DNA of 64,000 nt from Lutibacter citreus (GTDB lineage: Bacteria > Bacteroidota > Bacteroidia > Flavobacteriales > Flavobacteriaceae). The notes under the pieces were generated by a model. It was not told the origin of the DNA. It saw nothing but the letters and a program-made list of their open reading frames with translations, and did not search any database. Positions 1 through 9,300 of the stretch are shown piece after piece. Positions within the stretch are counted from its first letter, which is position 1. Every line of letters begins with the position of its first letter. A program made the translations under genes and the position numbers. The stretch lies in assembly GCF_003260195.1 (NCBI RefSeq), contig NZ_QEIH01000003.1, positions 310,001 to 374,000 on the forward strand, written 5' to 3'.

Positions 1-1076
1 GGTGCACTCCACCATTTCAAGGCATTAGCATCTGCCTCAATACGTTTAAAAGAATTGATCTTATCAAGTTCATCACTTAAATTAAGCTGGGTGTTTTTAT
101 AAAGTTTTTCAACAGCTTTTTTGTACTGTGGATTTCCATTTTCAAAGGATATTTTATAATCTACATTGGTATTGAATCTTAATTGCCCTGGAGCTGACTG
201 TTCCAACATACCTGTTCCGAATGCTTTTCTAGAAGGTAATAACATGCGTATACACTGATACATACATTCTTGAAGTGTTTTTGCATTATTAACGTCTGGT
301 GAGGGTGGTGCTTTCATCCAAGCTGCTCCCCAAGCCGGCCATTGTCCAATAGTTACAGCCAAAGCAATACGTGCTCGTCCCTCAGGTGTTTTTTGTGCAT
401 TATCAATTGCTGTTCTCCACTTTTTTTCTACATCCTCAATTACTTTTCCTTTTAGGGGTAACCCTACAATTGGTAATTCAGGAGCAATTAAAGCCTGTAA
501 AACAAAGAGTCCATCTAAGTGTGTGTTTGCCATCCATGGGCTTGTTGAGGCACAGCCAGCAATAGCTCCATCAATTCGATCAGGATGAATTTCAGCCATA
601 GCCAAAGTTATTGTTCCTCCACCTGAACAACCTAGCTGTATCACATTTTTAGGCTTTCCATAAATGGATTCAAAAATATCTAAAACAGAGATTACATCAT
701 GAATTTCATGTGCTGGGTCATAGTTGTATAATCGACCAGATCGACGTTGAGTACCTGATAGAGCAAAACCATGCTCAAGCAAGTATAAATTCCTTTTTGA
801 ATTAGCTGACTTTACATAGTCAAGATCACTAATAAGTGTACCATTCCAATTTTCTGGAACACGAATCATGTACTTTGTACCACGAATTGGAATGCTATCC
901 AGTACTTCTGAATAATTAGATTCTATGCTAACTTCAACTGGCGAATTTTCTAAATCAGGAATGTACCAGTTTTGTGAAGACTGCCCATTTTTCTCTTGTG
1001 CGTGAGTAGTATTGAAGAATCCTGCAATAAATACAATGAGAATTATTATCGCTATTTGAAATTTTTTAGTATTCAT
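1..1076 (-). CDS. Secreted alpha/beta hydrolase, putative esterase (3' end outside window)
   Basis: Read from an ATG at 1076; the frame stays open to base 1, giving 358 codons, with the C-terminus beyond the window. The N-terminus is a signal peptide (MNTKKFQ, hydrophobic run, then THAQ). About 145 residues in, GCSGGG is a nucleophile elbow (G-x-S-x-G type) placing a catalytic serine. It is preceded by a conserved-looking GFALSGTQRR stretch and followed by IHPDRIDGAIAGCAS, as in tannase/feruloyl-esterase-like and polyhydroxybutyrate-depolymerase-like hydrolases. The catalytic acid and histidine are not identified. It starts 63 bases after the CE1-type esterase upstream and is probably the last visible gene of that operon, so an ester substrate on the same glycan is likely. 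The hydrolase fold is well supported; the precise specificity is not. Confidence 0.75.
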   Translation of the reverse strand, partial: MNTKKFQIAIIILIVFIAGFFNTTHAQEKNGQSSQNWYIPDLENSPVEVSIESNYSEVLDSIPIRGTKYMIRVPENWNGTLISDLDYVKSANSKRNLYLLEHGFALSGTQRRSGRLYNYDPAHEIHDVISVLDIFESIYGKPKNVIQLGCSGGGTITLAMAEIHPDRIDGAIAGCASTSPWMANTHLDGLFVLQALIAPELPIVGLPLKGKVIEDVEKKWRTAIDNAQKTPEGRARIALAVTIGQWPAWGAAWMKAPPSPDVNNAKTLQECMYQCIRMLLPSRKAFGTGMLEQSAPGQLRFNTNVDYKISFENGNPQYKKAVEKLYKNTQLNLSDELDKINSFKRIEADANALKWWSA

Positions 1077-1139
1077 TTCTCTTTTGTTTCTGATACAATT
1101 GTTCATCGATATTTTTAATTTGAAAATATATGCCTGTTT

Positions 1140-2249
1140 TTATTTAAACAGTAAAGGAGCTAAATCCCTTAAATTTTTACGCCATACCATCATTGAGTGA
1201 CCTCCTGGCATTTCACTGAATTTGTATTTAATACCTGCTTCATCAAAAAGATTCAATGTTTCCATACCATTTTCGTATGCTAGATCCTCAGGACCTCCTT
1301 GAGTAAAATACATTAGCTTAACTGATTTATTAAAATTAGAGGCTATTTTATTTAACTGATTTTTTCTTAACTCTTTGTCATCACTTATACCTCTTTTCTT
1401 TGCCCAACTATCTGCTAACCACCATCCTGAACTTAAGGCACATATGTAATTAAAATCTTGATAGTTAGACATTGCTGTTTCCAATGTTTGAAGTCCACCC
1501 ATTGACAAGCCCATAATGGCTCTATGAGCACTATCTGTATATACATTATAATTCGACTCAATAAAAGGAATAATACCTTTCATTAAATCATCTCGGAACA
1601 GAGGTAAATTTCCAAACTTTTTATCAGATTCTATGTTTGCATTTGGCATAACCACAATCATTGGCTCTATCTTCCCATCAGCTAAAAGGTTATCTAAAAT
1701 ATTACCTGCACAACCTATAGATGCCCATATATCATCATTATTATTACCTCCACCGTGAATTAAATACAATACAGGTAACTTTCCTTCTGATTTTTCAAAA
1801 CCAGCTGGCGTCCAAACTTTTAAACGCCTCATTTGATTCAAGGTTTCCGACTTATAAAAACGTTCAGATATTGCTCCGTGAGGAACATCTTCCTTCATTG
1901 TAAAAAAATCATTACCATCAGTCATTATAAAAATAGAAGCAGCTTCAGTAGAAGAAGATGCTTTTGGATCGAATGTTCTTACACCATCAACATAAAATCC
2001 GTATTTATATGCTCCAGGCTCTACATCTGAAAATATTGCTTCCCATACACCTTGCTCATTTTTTTTAAACTCAGCTTTTTCCTTACCCATTCTTGCACTT
2101 AAACTAACACTCTTTGCATTAGGTGCAAAAATTCGAAATGCAGCTTGATTGTTTGGTAATATTTCTGTTGATTTAAAATCATCTTTAGGAGTCTGTGCCA
2201 TTACAAATGCACTCACACAAAGCAATATACTTACTATTAGTTTTTTCAT
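1140..2249 (-). CDS. Secreted CE1-type carbohydrate esterase with N-terminal E-set/CBM48-like domain
   Basis: 369 residues. A signal peptide (about 1-18, ending VMAQ) is followed by an early-Ig-like E-set domain of the CBM48 type (about 25-110: AFRIFAPNAKSVSL, then GVWEAIF and GAYKYGFYVDG). A CE1/esterase-D alpha/beta hydrolase domain follows (about 130-369). The nucleophile elbow is GLSMGG (Ser249), the oxyanion region is YLIHGGG, the histidine is in PGGHSMMVW (His351), and the acid is probably in GGPED near 321-322. This is the architecture of Bacteroidota feruloyl and acetyl-xylan esterases of the Fae1A type. It lies 23 bases downstream of a close paralogue with the same domain order, so the two arose by tandem duplication and are co-transcribed. 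It probably removes acyl groups from polysaccharide side chains in the periplasm or outside the cell; whether feruloyl or acetyl is unknown. Confidence 0.85.
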   Translation of the reverse strand: MKKLIVSILLCVSAFVMAQTPKDDFKSTEILPNNQAAFRIFAPNAKSVSLSARMGKEKAEFKKNEQGVWEAIFSDVEPGAYKYGFYVDGVRTFDPKASSSTEAASIFIMTDGNDFFTMKEDVPHGAISERFYKSETLNQMRRLKVWTPAGFEKSEGKLPVLYLIHGGGNNNDDIWASIGCAGNILDNLLADGKIEPMIVVMPNANIESDKKFGNLPLFRDDLMKGIIPFIESNYNVYTDSAHRAIMGLSMGGLQTLETAMSNYQDFNYICALSSGWWLADSWAKKRGISDDKELRKNQLNKIASNFNKSVKLMYFTQGGPEDLAYENGMETLNLFDEAGIKYKFSEMPGGHSMMVWRKNLRDLAPLLFK

Positions 2250-2272
2250 TATTTGAATTTATAAATTGTATT

Positions 2273-3379
2273 TTATTTGAATAATAACGGTGCTAAATCT
2301 CTTAAATTTTTACGCCAAACAGGCCAAGAATGTCCACCGGGAATTTCTCTGTATTTGTATTTAATACCAGCTGCATCAAATAGTTTTAATGTTTCCATTC
2401 CATTTTCATAAGCTATATCTTCTGGACCTCCTTGTGTAAAATAGACAAGCTTAACTTTCTTATTAAAATCAGTACTTATCTTTTTCAACTGTTTTACCCT
2501 TAATTCTCTATCATCTGTTATTCCTCGTTTTTTAGCCCAACTATCAGCTATCCACCAACCAGAACTTAAAGGACAGATGTACTCAAACATTTCATAATAA
2601 TGCATAGCTACTTCTAATGTTTGTAAACCTCCCATAGATAATCCCATTATTGCACGGTGTGAAGCATCTGTATAAACATTATAATTAGACTCAATAAAAG
2701 GAATAATACCAGTAATTAAGTCTTCTTTAAAAATTGGTAAATTACCAAGTGAAGTTGGTGTTTCAATTCTAGCATTTGGCATAACAACAAGCATAGGCTC
2801 AATTTTACCTTCAGCTAAAAGATTGTCTAAAATATTACCAGCACACCCAACTGTAGGCCAAGCTTTATCTATATCTCCTCCACCATGAATTAAATATAAT
2901 ACTGGTAGTTTTTTTGTTGATTTTTCAAAACCTGCGGGAGTCCAAATCTGCATCCTACGCATTTCATTTAAAATTTCAGACTTAAAATAGCGTTGTGTAA
3001 TAGCTCCGTGAGGTACATTCTCTTTCATTGAGAAAAAATCATTTCCTGATGTCATCATAAATATTGATGCAGCCTCGGTAGATGATGATTTTTGAGGATC
3101 GAAAGTTGTTACACCATCAACTATAAAACGATAACGATAAGCGCCTGGTTCCACATTAGTATAAACTCCTTCCCAAACTCCTTGATCATTCTTTATGAAT
3201 TGAGCGCTCTTTTTGGAAATGTCACAGCGTAGTGCTACTTTATTAGCTTTTGGTGCATAAATTCTAAATGCAACCTCATTATTAGGTAATATTTCAGTTG
3301 ATTCGAACTTTATATTACCTGGTTGCGCCATTATATAGACACTCAATAAATATATTAAACTTGTAATTGCTTTTATCAT
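2273..3379 (-). CDS. Secreted CE1-type carbohydrate esterase, paralogue of the downstream gene
   Basis: 368 residues with the same layout as its neighbour: signal peptide ending IMAQ, E-set/CBM48-like domain (AFRIYAPKANKVAL, then GAYRYRFIVDG), then a CE1 hydrolase domain. The catalytic motifs are GLSMGG (serine), YLIHGGG (oxyanion region) and PGGHSWPVW (histidine). The two proteins align over their whole length with few gaps. They differ in the loop after IHGGG, where this copy has a shorter GDIDK segment, and in the residues after the catalytic histidine (SWPV against SMMV), positions that could alter substrate choice. It starts 43 bases after the NTF2-like gene and belongs to the same minus-strand operon. 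Family assignment is firm; the acyl group removed is not known. Confidence 0.85.
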   Translation of the reverse strand: MIKAITSLIYLLSVYIMAQPGNIKFESTEILPNNEVAFRIYAPKANKVALRCDISKKSAQFIKNDQGVWEGVYTNVEPGAYRYRFIVDGVTTFDPQKSSSTEAASIFMMTSGNDFFSMKENVPHGAITQRYFKSEILNEMRRMQIWTPAGFEKSTKKLPVLYLIHGGGDIDKAWPTVGCAGNILDNLLAEGKIEPMLVVMPNARIETPTSLGNLPIFKEDLITGIIPFIESNYNVYTDASHRAIMGLSMGGLQTLEVAMHYYEMFEYICPLSSGWWIADSWAKKRGITDDRELRVKQLKKISTDFNKKVKLVYFTQGGPEDIAYENGMETLKLFDAAGIKYKYREIPGGHSWPVWRKNLRDLAPLLFK

Positions 3380-3422
3380 AATAACTTGACTATTGTTTAA
3401 AAAAAATTAATTGAAAAGGTTC

Positions 3423-4340
3423 TTACTTATTTGGACGTTCCCAATCTGACCAACCAGAATCTTCAAGATTATGATTAAAGGCAGGTGCCCAAATAAAATC
3501 GATTCTACCGTTAACAACTTTAAAGGCTTCAATAATTGTCATTCCTGATCTACCTTTTTCTCCGTGCTTATTAAATTGCACAATAGCTACAGCAATACCA
3601 CGTGCTTCATCTACAATATACCATCTACGATTATCAACTCGCCATTGGAATCCTTTGTCTTTTTCGAACTGATAACGACCACTTGAAGTTGTGCCACGAG
3701 GAAATTTACTTCCTGGCCATTCCTCTTGAACTTGATTTACTGTATAGCCTCCCATTTCTGTTCGTTGCATATTTGAACTAAAAAGCACATCTGTACCTTC
3801 ACCCGTGGTTAGAGCCGTAAAATAAGTGTCAGATACACGTATTAATTCTTCTGTACTTACGCGCTCATCTTCAGGAATAACAGGAGCAAATATTGCAGCT
3901 TCTTTCCATGGTCTAGCTAAATTTGCTGCAGCGTTGTTTCCTCGGCTAGATTGTTCTTCAATTTCAAAAATATTACCTTCTTTATCAACCGTAAGTCTAA
4001 CAATGTAACTCCACCAAACGCGTTTCCCCTCTTTCTCTGGCCATCCGCCTGCTACCGTTCCAAAAAACATTGATGTTCGTGTAATAGGATCTACAAAAGT
4101 ATATCTATTCACAAATCTAACTCCTGGTTTCCATGTGTCTCCTTTACCTAGCTTACTTGCTTTGCTATTACTTGTAACTTTTAGATTAGTAGCCAATGGA
4201 AGCCCTTCCAGTTTTCCTCGTACCATGGCTTCCAAATATTGTTCAGTAATATCAGTTAAATAAGTTTTATTAATATTACGTGTTTGCGCCATTGATAAAA
4301 CGCTTATAAAGCATAATAGAATAACAGTAATTTTTTTCAT
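3423..4340 (-). CDS. Secreted protein with two NTF2/SnoaL-like repeats, function unknown
   Basis: I use the ATG at 4340 because it begins a clean signal peptide (MKKITVILL to LSMAQ); a further upstream ATG at 4385 would add 15 lysine/isoleucine-rich residues that spoil it. The mature protein is about 285 residues and looks like two related halves. The first starts ITEQYLEAMVRGKLEGLP and the second LIRVSDTYFTALTTGEGT. Each opens with the helix typical of NTF2/SnoaL-like cone folds and continues with aromatic strands (RYTFVDPITRTSMFF; RWYIVDEARGIAVA). It may belong to the uncharacterised DUF8021 type, but I cannot confirm that. It is the first gene of the esterase operon, so it could be a binding protein or an isomerase/lyase acting on a product of those esterases. 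The function is not recognised. Confidence 0.7.
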   Translation of the reverse strand: MKKITVILLCFISVLSMAQTRNINKTYLTDITEQYLEAMVRGKLEGLPLATNLKVTSNSKASKLGKGDTWKPGVRFVNRYTFVDPITRTSMFFGTVAGGWPEKEGKRVWWSYIVRLTVDKEGNIFEIEEQSSRGNNAAANLARPWKEAAIFAPVIPEDERVSTEELIRVSDTYFTALTTGEGTDVLFSSNMQRTEMGGYTVNQVQEEWPGSKFPRGTTSSGRYQFEKDKGFQWRVDNRRWYIVDEARGIAVAIVQFNKHGEKGRSGMTIIEAFKVVNGRIDFIWAPAFNHNLEDSGWSDWERPNK

Positions 4341-4468
4341 AATGATATGTTTTATTTTTATATAAATTAATTTGTTATTTTTCACTTTGAATTAAAATGA
4401 TTCTTTTTGCTGATTTAAAATTAAGCTACAAAAAATATATTTTCCTAAAAATTTGACACTTATACCGT

Positions 4469-4512
4469 ATTATAACGGTTTATAACATGTTATAATTTCC
4501 GATATAACTTTG
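4469..4512 (+). promoter_or_regulatory. Regulator promoter with inverted repeat ATTATAAC-N12-GTTATAAT
   Basis: The arms at 4469-4476 and 4489-4496 are perfect inverted repeats. TATAA also recurs at 4471, 4481 and 4491, a 10-base helical period. TAACTTTG at 4505-4512 fits the Bacteroidota -7 consensus TAnnTTTG, so the repeat is centred near -34, where a -33 element would be. It lies between the divergent esterase operon and the plus-strand regulator and is a plausible binding site of that regulator or its paralogue. Binding is inferred. Confidence 0.5.
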
Positions 4513-4543
4513 TGTTTAAAGGCATTTTTGCTAATTTGGCTTT

Positions 4544-5713
4544 ATGGAAAACAGCTACGATGTAACTGCAATTGAAGAAGCTTTTGAACAGGTAATTACC
4601 AATAGAGTTTTTAAAAGATCTTCTCTTCAGGAACGTATACTACGTTATTTGATTAATCAAGCTTTGGCTGAGAATGATGTAAGTGAACATTCAATAGGTT
4701 TTGAGCTTTTTAAAGAGAAATATACAGCTGACCAGAATGATAGTAAAATTAGAGTTTATGTTTTTTACTTGCGAAAAAAGTTAGCTGAATATTATAATGG
4801 TACAGGAAAAAATGAAAGTATTATTTTTTATGTAGAAAAAGGACAATATAACCTTACATTTAAACAAAATTCGAATAACATTTCAAAAACTAAAGAAGGT
4901 GAATATGTAAGTCTGAAACTTTCAAAAAAAGTTATGCAGGCTATTATTGCTTTGTTTGTTATTTCAATAAGTTTAATTGCTTTTTTTCAACTTTATAAAC
5001 CTACGTATATTTGGCAGCCTTTTTTTAAAGACAATACTTTGTGTGTTATTGCTGATCATTATATGGTTGCTAATCATACAACAAAAAATAGTTATAGTTA
5101 TGCCACCTTCCCCAGCATTTATTCGGAAGCTGATGTTAGCAAGTTTAAAATTAATAATCCGGAATTGAATGTTATACCTGCAAGCTTTACTATGACTACA
5201 AAAATGGCGTCATTTGGAGTGCATTATTTAGATGAATGGTTTCATAAATTCGATAAAAAATTTGACGTTCAACTGGAAAGTGATACTCAATTATTGGATT
5301 ACACTAAAAAAAATGTGATTTATATTGGTCAAGCAAAGAAAATGCAGGAAAGCAAAACATTTTTTTTAAGAAATAGCAAGGTTTTTGGATTAATGACTAA
5401 TGGTTTTATTTATAAAAAAGATACTACAACTGTTCATTATACTGGAACTCATGATGAAATAAAAAATGAAGAATACGCAATGATTTCTTTTCAAAAATTG
5501 GATAATGGAATGTTTAATATATTCTTTGTTTCAAACCACGATATAGGAGTTATGGGCACTATAAAAATGTTTACTTCAAAAGAACAATTAAAGGATTTTG
5601 TTAAAAAACTTCCTTCAGTAAATAGCCTATTTAATGCATTATTTAAGGTTAATGGATTAAACCGTACTGAAATGAGTATTGAATTAGTGGAGTTGGAAGT
5701 ATTATCAGACTAA
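4544..5713 (+). CDS. ToxR-like membrane-anchored one-component regulator (copy 1)
   Basis: 389 residues. Residues 1-107 form a winged-helix-like domain: SIGFELF, then KIRVYVFYLRKKLAEYY and VEKGQYNL. This is the pattern of the transcriptional-regulator C-terminal-like domain found in acidobacterial and other one-component proteins (IG-x-x-LF ... VR-x-x-x-x-x-LRKKL-x-x-YY ... KG-x-Y). A linker is followed by one membrane helix at about 130-150 (VMQAIIALFVISISLIAFF). A roughly 240-residue domain then lies outside the membrane; it has no family I recognise and carries FVSNHDIGVMGTI near its end. There is no receiver domain and no kinase. A paralogue with the same boundaries lies at 21403-22581. 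It is divergent from the esterase operon, which suggests that it controls it in response to a ligand sensed in the periplasm. DNA binding and ligand are inferred. Confidence 0.7.
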   Translation: MENSYDVTAIEEAFEQVITNRVFKRSSLQERILRYLINQALAENDVSEHSIGFELFKEKYTADQNDSKIRVYVFYLRKKLAEYYNGTGKNESIIFYVEKGQYNLTFKQNSNNISKTKEGEYVSLKLSKKVMQAIIALFVISISLIAFFQLYKPTYIWQPFFKDNTLCVIADHYMVANHTTKNSYSYATFPSIYSEADVSKFKINNPELNVIPASFTMTTKMASFGVHYLDEWFHKFDKKFDVQLESDTQLLDYTKKNVIYIGQAKKMQESKTFFLRNSKVFGLMTNGFIYKKDTTTVHYTGTHDEIKNEEYAMISFQKLDNGMFNIFFVSNHDIGVMGTIKMFTSKEQLKDFVKKLPSVNSLFNALFKVNGLNRTEMSIELVELEVLSD

Positions 5714-6168
5714 AATAAAAAAACGCAATATTTGGATATAAACTGTCTAGTCTTGAAATATGATATCACTAGAGTTTAAAATCCGTGAGAATTTCTGTAA
5801 ATAGAGGAGTACCTAGATTAATTATACATTTGTTATTGTTGCACGTTTTCTTATTACGTTAAGTTTTGTTTTTATCTTCTACATTTGTAATTTTTTGACT
5901 ATTTCTGATATTAATTTTTCTACGTTTTCCTTAAGCCGCGATAGCATAAGAACAAATGTATGAATGGTATCAATTGTATATCTAATGACTCCTTTATCCT
6001 CTTTTTTTTAATGAATTTTCGGTAGTTTTTTGGCTTAAAATATCGTACATTATACATTAATTTTCTTTGATATTAATATTTCTTTTCTCAGAACTATTAA
6101 CTTCGGCTTGCGCTATATTTATTGTTACCAAACGTAATTTAGTGCTAGGGCTAAAAATCTGAATTATT
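5714..6168. other. Intergenic region, 455 bases, no gene seen
   Basis: This lies between the convergent 3' ends of regulator copy 1 and the sensor kinase. No coding frame is credible on either strand. It holds the block at 5744-5840 that resembles the 3' flank of the second regulator (listed separately). No strong hairpin with a T-tract was found. Confidence 0.6.
5744..5840. repeat. Diverged repeat shared with the 3' flank of the second regulator
   Basis: Common words in the same order as 22631-22721 are TGTCT, then AAATATG, TTAAAATCC, AGAATTT, TAG and ATTAAT, with small gaps. AAAATCC is at 5778-5784 here and at 22660-22666 in the other copy. The resemblance begins about 30-50 bases after each regulator stop codon, so the duplicated unit extends past the coding region. 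What the block does is unknown. Confidence 0.4.
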
Positions 6169-9100
6169 TTACTTTGAAAAAGTAATGATAAAATCGCTGC
6201 CTTTTCCTACTTCACTTATTACTGAAATATCGCCTCCATTTTGGTTAATAAACTCTTTACAAAGTATAAGACCCAATCCTGTGCCTTTTTCATTGTTGGT
6301 CCCGTTTGTTGATATATTCTCGTCTATCCTGAATAATTTTCCAAGAACTTCTGCAGTCATGCCAACACCTGTGTCTATAATGTGCAGTTCAATATTATCT
6401 TCATTTTCTTTATAGTTGATTGTAATAGTGCCCCCTTGAGGAGTAAACTTGATAGCATTGTTTACCAGATTTCCTATAAATGTTACTGAAGTGTTTCGGT
6501 CTATAAATAACTCAGTATCAGGAGGTATATTTAGTATTATTTCAATATTTTTTTTCGAAGCATTAAATTTGTACGGAGCAATACTTGATTCAACTAATTC
6601 TTTCAGATTGAGTATTTCTTTATTAATTTCTATCCGTCCTGTTTGTGTTCGAGCCCAGATAAGTAGATTATCCAACAATTCAAAAGCCAACTTGGATGAT
6701 TTATTTATCATACCAATAATCCGCTTTCTATCGGCATCATCCATTGAGTCATATTCCGTATTCAATATATCCGAAAATCCTAAAATACCATTAAAAGGGC
6801 TCCTAAGATCGTGAGAAATGATGGTGAAAAACTTATCTTTGGTGGAATTTAAGATGTTAAGTTTCTTATTGTTGGCTTTTAATTCGATAGCTTGATTTTG
6901 CAACTTTTCTTTTTGATTAGATATATCAGCAGTTCGCTCATTTACAATCTGTTGTAGTAGTTTATTATGCCGTTTCAGTCGTGCTGAGTTAATTCTTGTT
7001 AGTAACCATATGAAAATCATTGTGAATATTCCAAATAATGTATAGGCTAACCAAGTTCGTTGCCAGGGTGGTAGTATTTTAAAAGGATAGGAAGCTATTT
7101 CTCCTTGTTTTCGATAGATATTTTGTGATTTTACTTCAAAAATATAGTTTCCTTCGTTCAGGTTGGTATATTCCTTTTTGTGATCAGTTGTCCAGACAGA
7201 CCATTTGGTATCTGAAGAACCAATGAGACGATAAGAAAACAAATTCTTTTCCGATTCTTCGTAAAAAGTAGCAGAATAGTGAAAGATCAAATTATTATCC
7301 TTGTATTTTAACGTTACGGGTTCTTCAGCGAGTGAAAGATTATCATTTGCAGTACCCGCATAAAACAAACTATCTTTACTATATATATTACGAATTAGTG
7401 TATTGAATGGGATATTGTAATTAACTTTTTGTGTAGGATGATATTCTAATGCGCCCAAATTTGTTCCAAAATAAACCAAGCTATCGGAGAGAGGGTTAAT
7501 AGAATATGCATTAGTACAACTTCTATCGGTAAATTTTAAAAAAGGAGTTTTCAAAACCTCATATTTGCCGTTAACTAATTTCAATGCTCCTTTTTCACCA
7601 ATACTACCTTTTAAATATTCTTCAAAATAAATAGTATTGCTATTTGGATTCTGCATTAAATGAAAGACACCATTTTTAAACATTGGGAAGCCAGGGTGTG
7701 GCTCAAAATCATTTTCATCAGGAAGGTATCGGTAAATACCTTTGTCTGAAGCAAATATAATTTCACCATTATTTAAGCGGTATGGCATTACAAAAGAATC
7801 GGGCAAATTAAATTTACTCCCAGAGAATTCTTGTAAAAAACTTACACTATCCAAGGTCTTGTTTAAGCGTAATTTATATATGTGGTTGTTAGCTGTTAAC
7901 CATAAATTTTCATTGTTGTCATCTACAATATAGCGTGCTCTTTTGTTAAACCCTTTTATGAAATGTTTAAATACCCATTGTTTATTTTGGAATTCCATTA
8001 AAGCCAATTTATTATCTGCTACTTGCGCTATGATATGATTTGGATGCTTGTTTAAGTGCATTATGGCTAAACTAGTACCTAACTTCTTAAAATCCTTTGA
8101 TTGTATAGCTTGGTTATTTTTTATTTCAAATATCCCGCTTGGGCTATTCCCTAATAGTAACTTCCCATTTGCTTGAAATAAGTAATAATTCTGACCTGTT
8201 GTGCCTTTAATCCGGTCAAATTTACTTTCTTTGTTTTGTATGTACAGATTTTCACTTGTGCCTACATATAATTTATTTTTAAATTTATTCACACAATAAA
8301 CCGAACCATCTAATCCATTTTTATCTGTATAGTTTTTAAATGGTAAGTTGCACATAATTAAGCTAATTGAATTTTCGCTAGTTATCCATAATTGATGGTT
8401 TAAATCTTGAAATAAATAATTGGCATGATCATTTTGTAATCCGTTTAACTTATTATAATGGTTAACTATTTTACCTAGTTTGTCAAAAACAATAATACCA
8501 TCGTTACTTGTACTTATGGAAAAATGACTGTTGCATGAGACAGTTCCACTGAAAGCATTGTTTTTGATAAGGAAATTATCTACAGCTTCAAATCCTTTAG
8601 GTTTCCATAAATTTGGTGTTTTATTTGGGTTATAAATGAAAACTCCTTGTTCATGTGTAGTCAACAATATATCATCATTCTCGAAAGGAAGCATTTCTGT
8701 AATATATTTGCTTTTTAGGTCTTCTTTATTTGTTAGAAGACGAAGACTTTCGTTTTCGTAAGTATACAATTCGCCTCCTTCTTTTTGAATATATAGTCGA
8801 TTATTCACTGTAAACTCACCACTAAATTTTGTGTCGCTAACTAATACCTCAATTTCATTATTTTGCAGTATATATACTTTAGAGTCTGCAATAAAAAAAA
8901 CCTTGCCTTCTAAAGTATAAATATTCCATATATGTAATACATCTTGATGCTCTTTAACAATTTTCTCTTTTAATGATATATAATTTAATTTACCAGTATT
9001 ATCAGGTTGTAAATATCCAAAATCGGTCTCCAGACCCACATAAATAACACCAAGACTGTCGATACATATTGAGCGCGCACGTGTTTGAGTATCAATATTC

Positions 9101-9300
9101 CTCCAATTTACACCATCATATTCTAATATTCCACTGTTATTTGCAAAATACATGATGCCTCGGTTATCTTGTGCAATGGACCAATTTTGTCCTGGAGAGT
9201 TATACTCTTTGTGTGAAAAATTACTAATGAAAGTTGTTTGTGCAAAAAGACTCGTTGTTATAAGAAGTAGGGTAAATAAACTTTTTATTTTTCTTATCAT
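6169..9300 (-). CDS. HTCS-like sensor histidine kinase lacking receiver and AraC domains
   Basis: 1043 residues. A signal peptide (to about residue 20, SLFAQ) is followed by a two-component-regulator propeller region of about 650 residues with repeats such as GIMYFANNSGILEYDG, then a Y_Y_Y domain (FSYRLIGSSDTKWSVW to EGNYIFEVKSQN). One membrane helix (WLAYTLFGIFTMIFIWLL) leads into a coiled coil. The HisKA H-box is SHDLRSP with His at about 830. The HATPase domain has NLVNNAIKF, DTGVGM and GTGLGL. Classical Bacteroides hybrid two-component systems of this type continue into a receiver and an AraC helix-turn-helix; this one stops after the kinase, with no partner regulator nearby. It probably senses an oligosaccharide in the periplasm. 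It follows the GH operon on the same strand, after a terminator, so it has its own promoter. Confidence 0.88.
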   Translation of the reverse strand: MIRKIKSLFTLLLITTSLFAQTTFISNFSHKEYNSPGQNWSIAQDNRGIMYFANNSGILEYDGVNWRNIDTQTRARSICIDSLGVIYVGLETDFGYLQPDNTGKLNYISLKEKIVKEHQDVLHIWNIYTLEGKVFFIADSKVYILQNNEIEVLVSDTKFSGEFTVNNRLYIQKEGGELYTYENESLRLLTNKEDLKSKYITEMLPFENDDILLTTHEQGVFIYNPNKTPNLWKPKGFEAVDNFLIKNNAFSGTVSCNSHFSISTSNDGIIVFDKLGKIVNHYNKLNGLQNDHANYLFQDLNHQLWITSENSISLIMCNLPFKNYTDKNGLDGSVYCVNKFKNKLYVGTSENLYIQNKESKFDRIKGTTGQNYYLFQANGKLLLGNSPSGIFEIKNNQAIQSKDFKKLGTSLAIMHLNKHPNHIIAQVADNKLALMEFQNKQWVFKHFIKGFNKRARYIVDDNNENLWLTANNHIYKLRLNKTLDSVSFLQEFSGSKFNLPDSFVMPYRLNNGEIIFASDKGIYRYLPDENDFEPHPGFPMFKNGVFHLMQNPNSNTIYFEEYLKGSIGEKGALKLVNGKYEVLKTPFLKFTDRSCTNAYSINPLSDSLVYFGTNLGALEYHPTQKVNYNIPFNTLIRNIYSKDSLFYAGTANDNLSLAEEPVTLKYKDNNLIFHYSATFYEESEKNLFSYRLIGSSDTKWSVWTTDHKKEYTNLNEGNYIFEVKSQNIYRKQGEIASYPFKILPPWQRTWLAYTLFGIFTMIFIWLLTRINSARLKRHNKLLQQIVNERTADISNQKEKLQNQAIELKANNKKLNILNSTKDKFFTIISHDLRSPFNGILGFSDILNTEYDSMDDADRKRIIGMINKSSKLAFELLDNLLIWARTQTGRIEINKEILNLKELVESSIAPYKFNASKKNIEIILNIPPDTELFIDRNTSVTFIGNLVNNAIKFTPQGGTITINYKENEDNIELHIIDTGVGMTAEVLGKLFRIDENISTNGTNNEKGTGLGLILCKEFINQNGGDISVISEVGKGSDFIITFSK

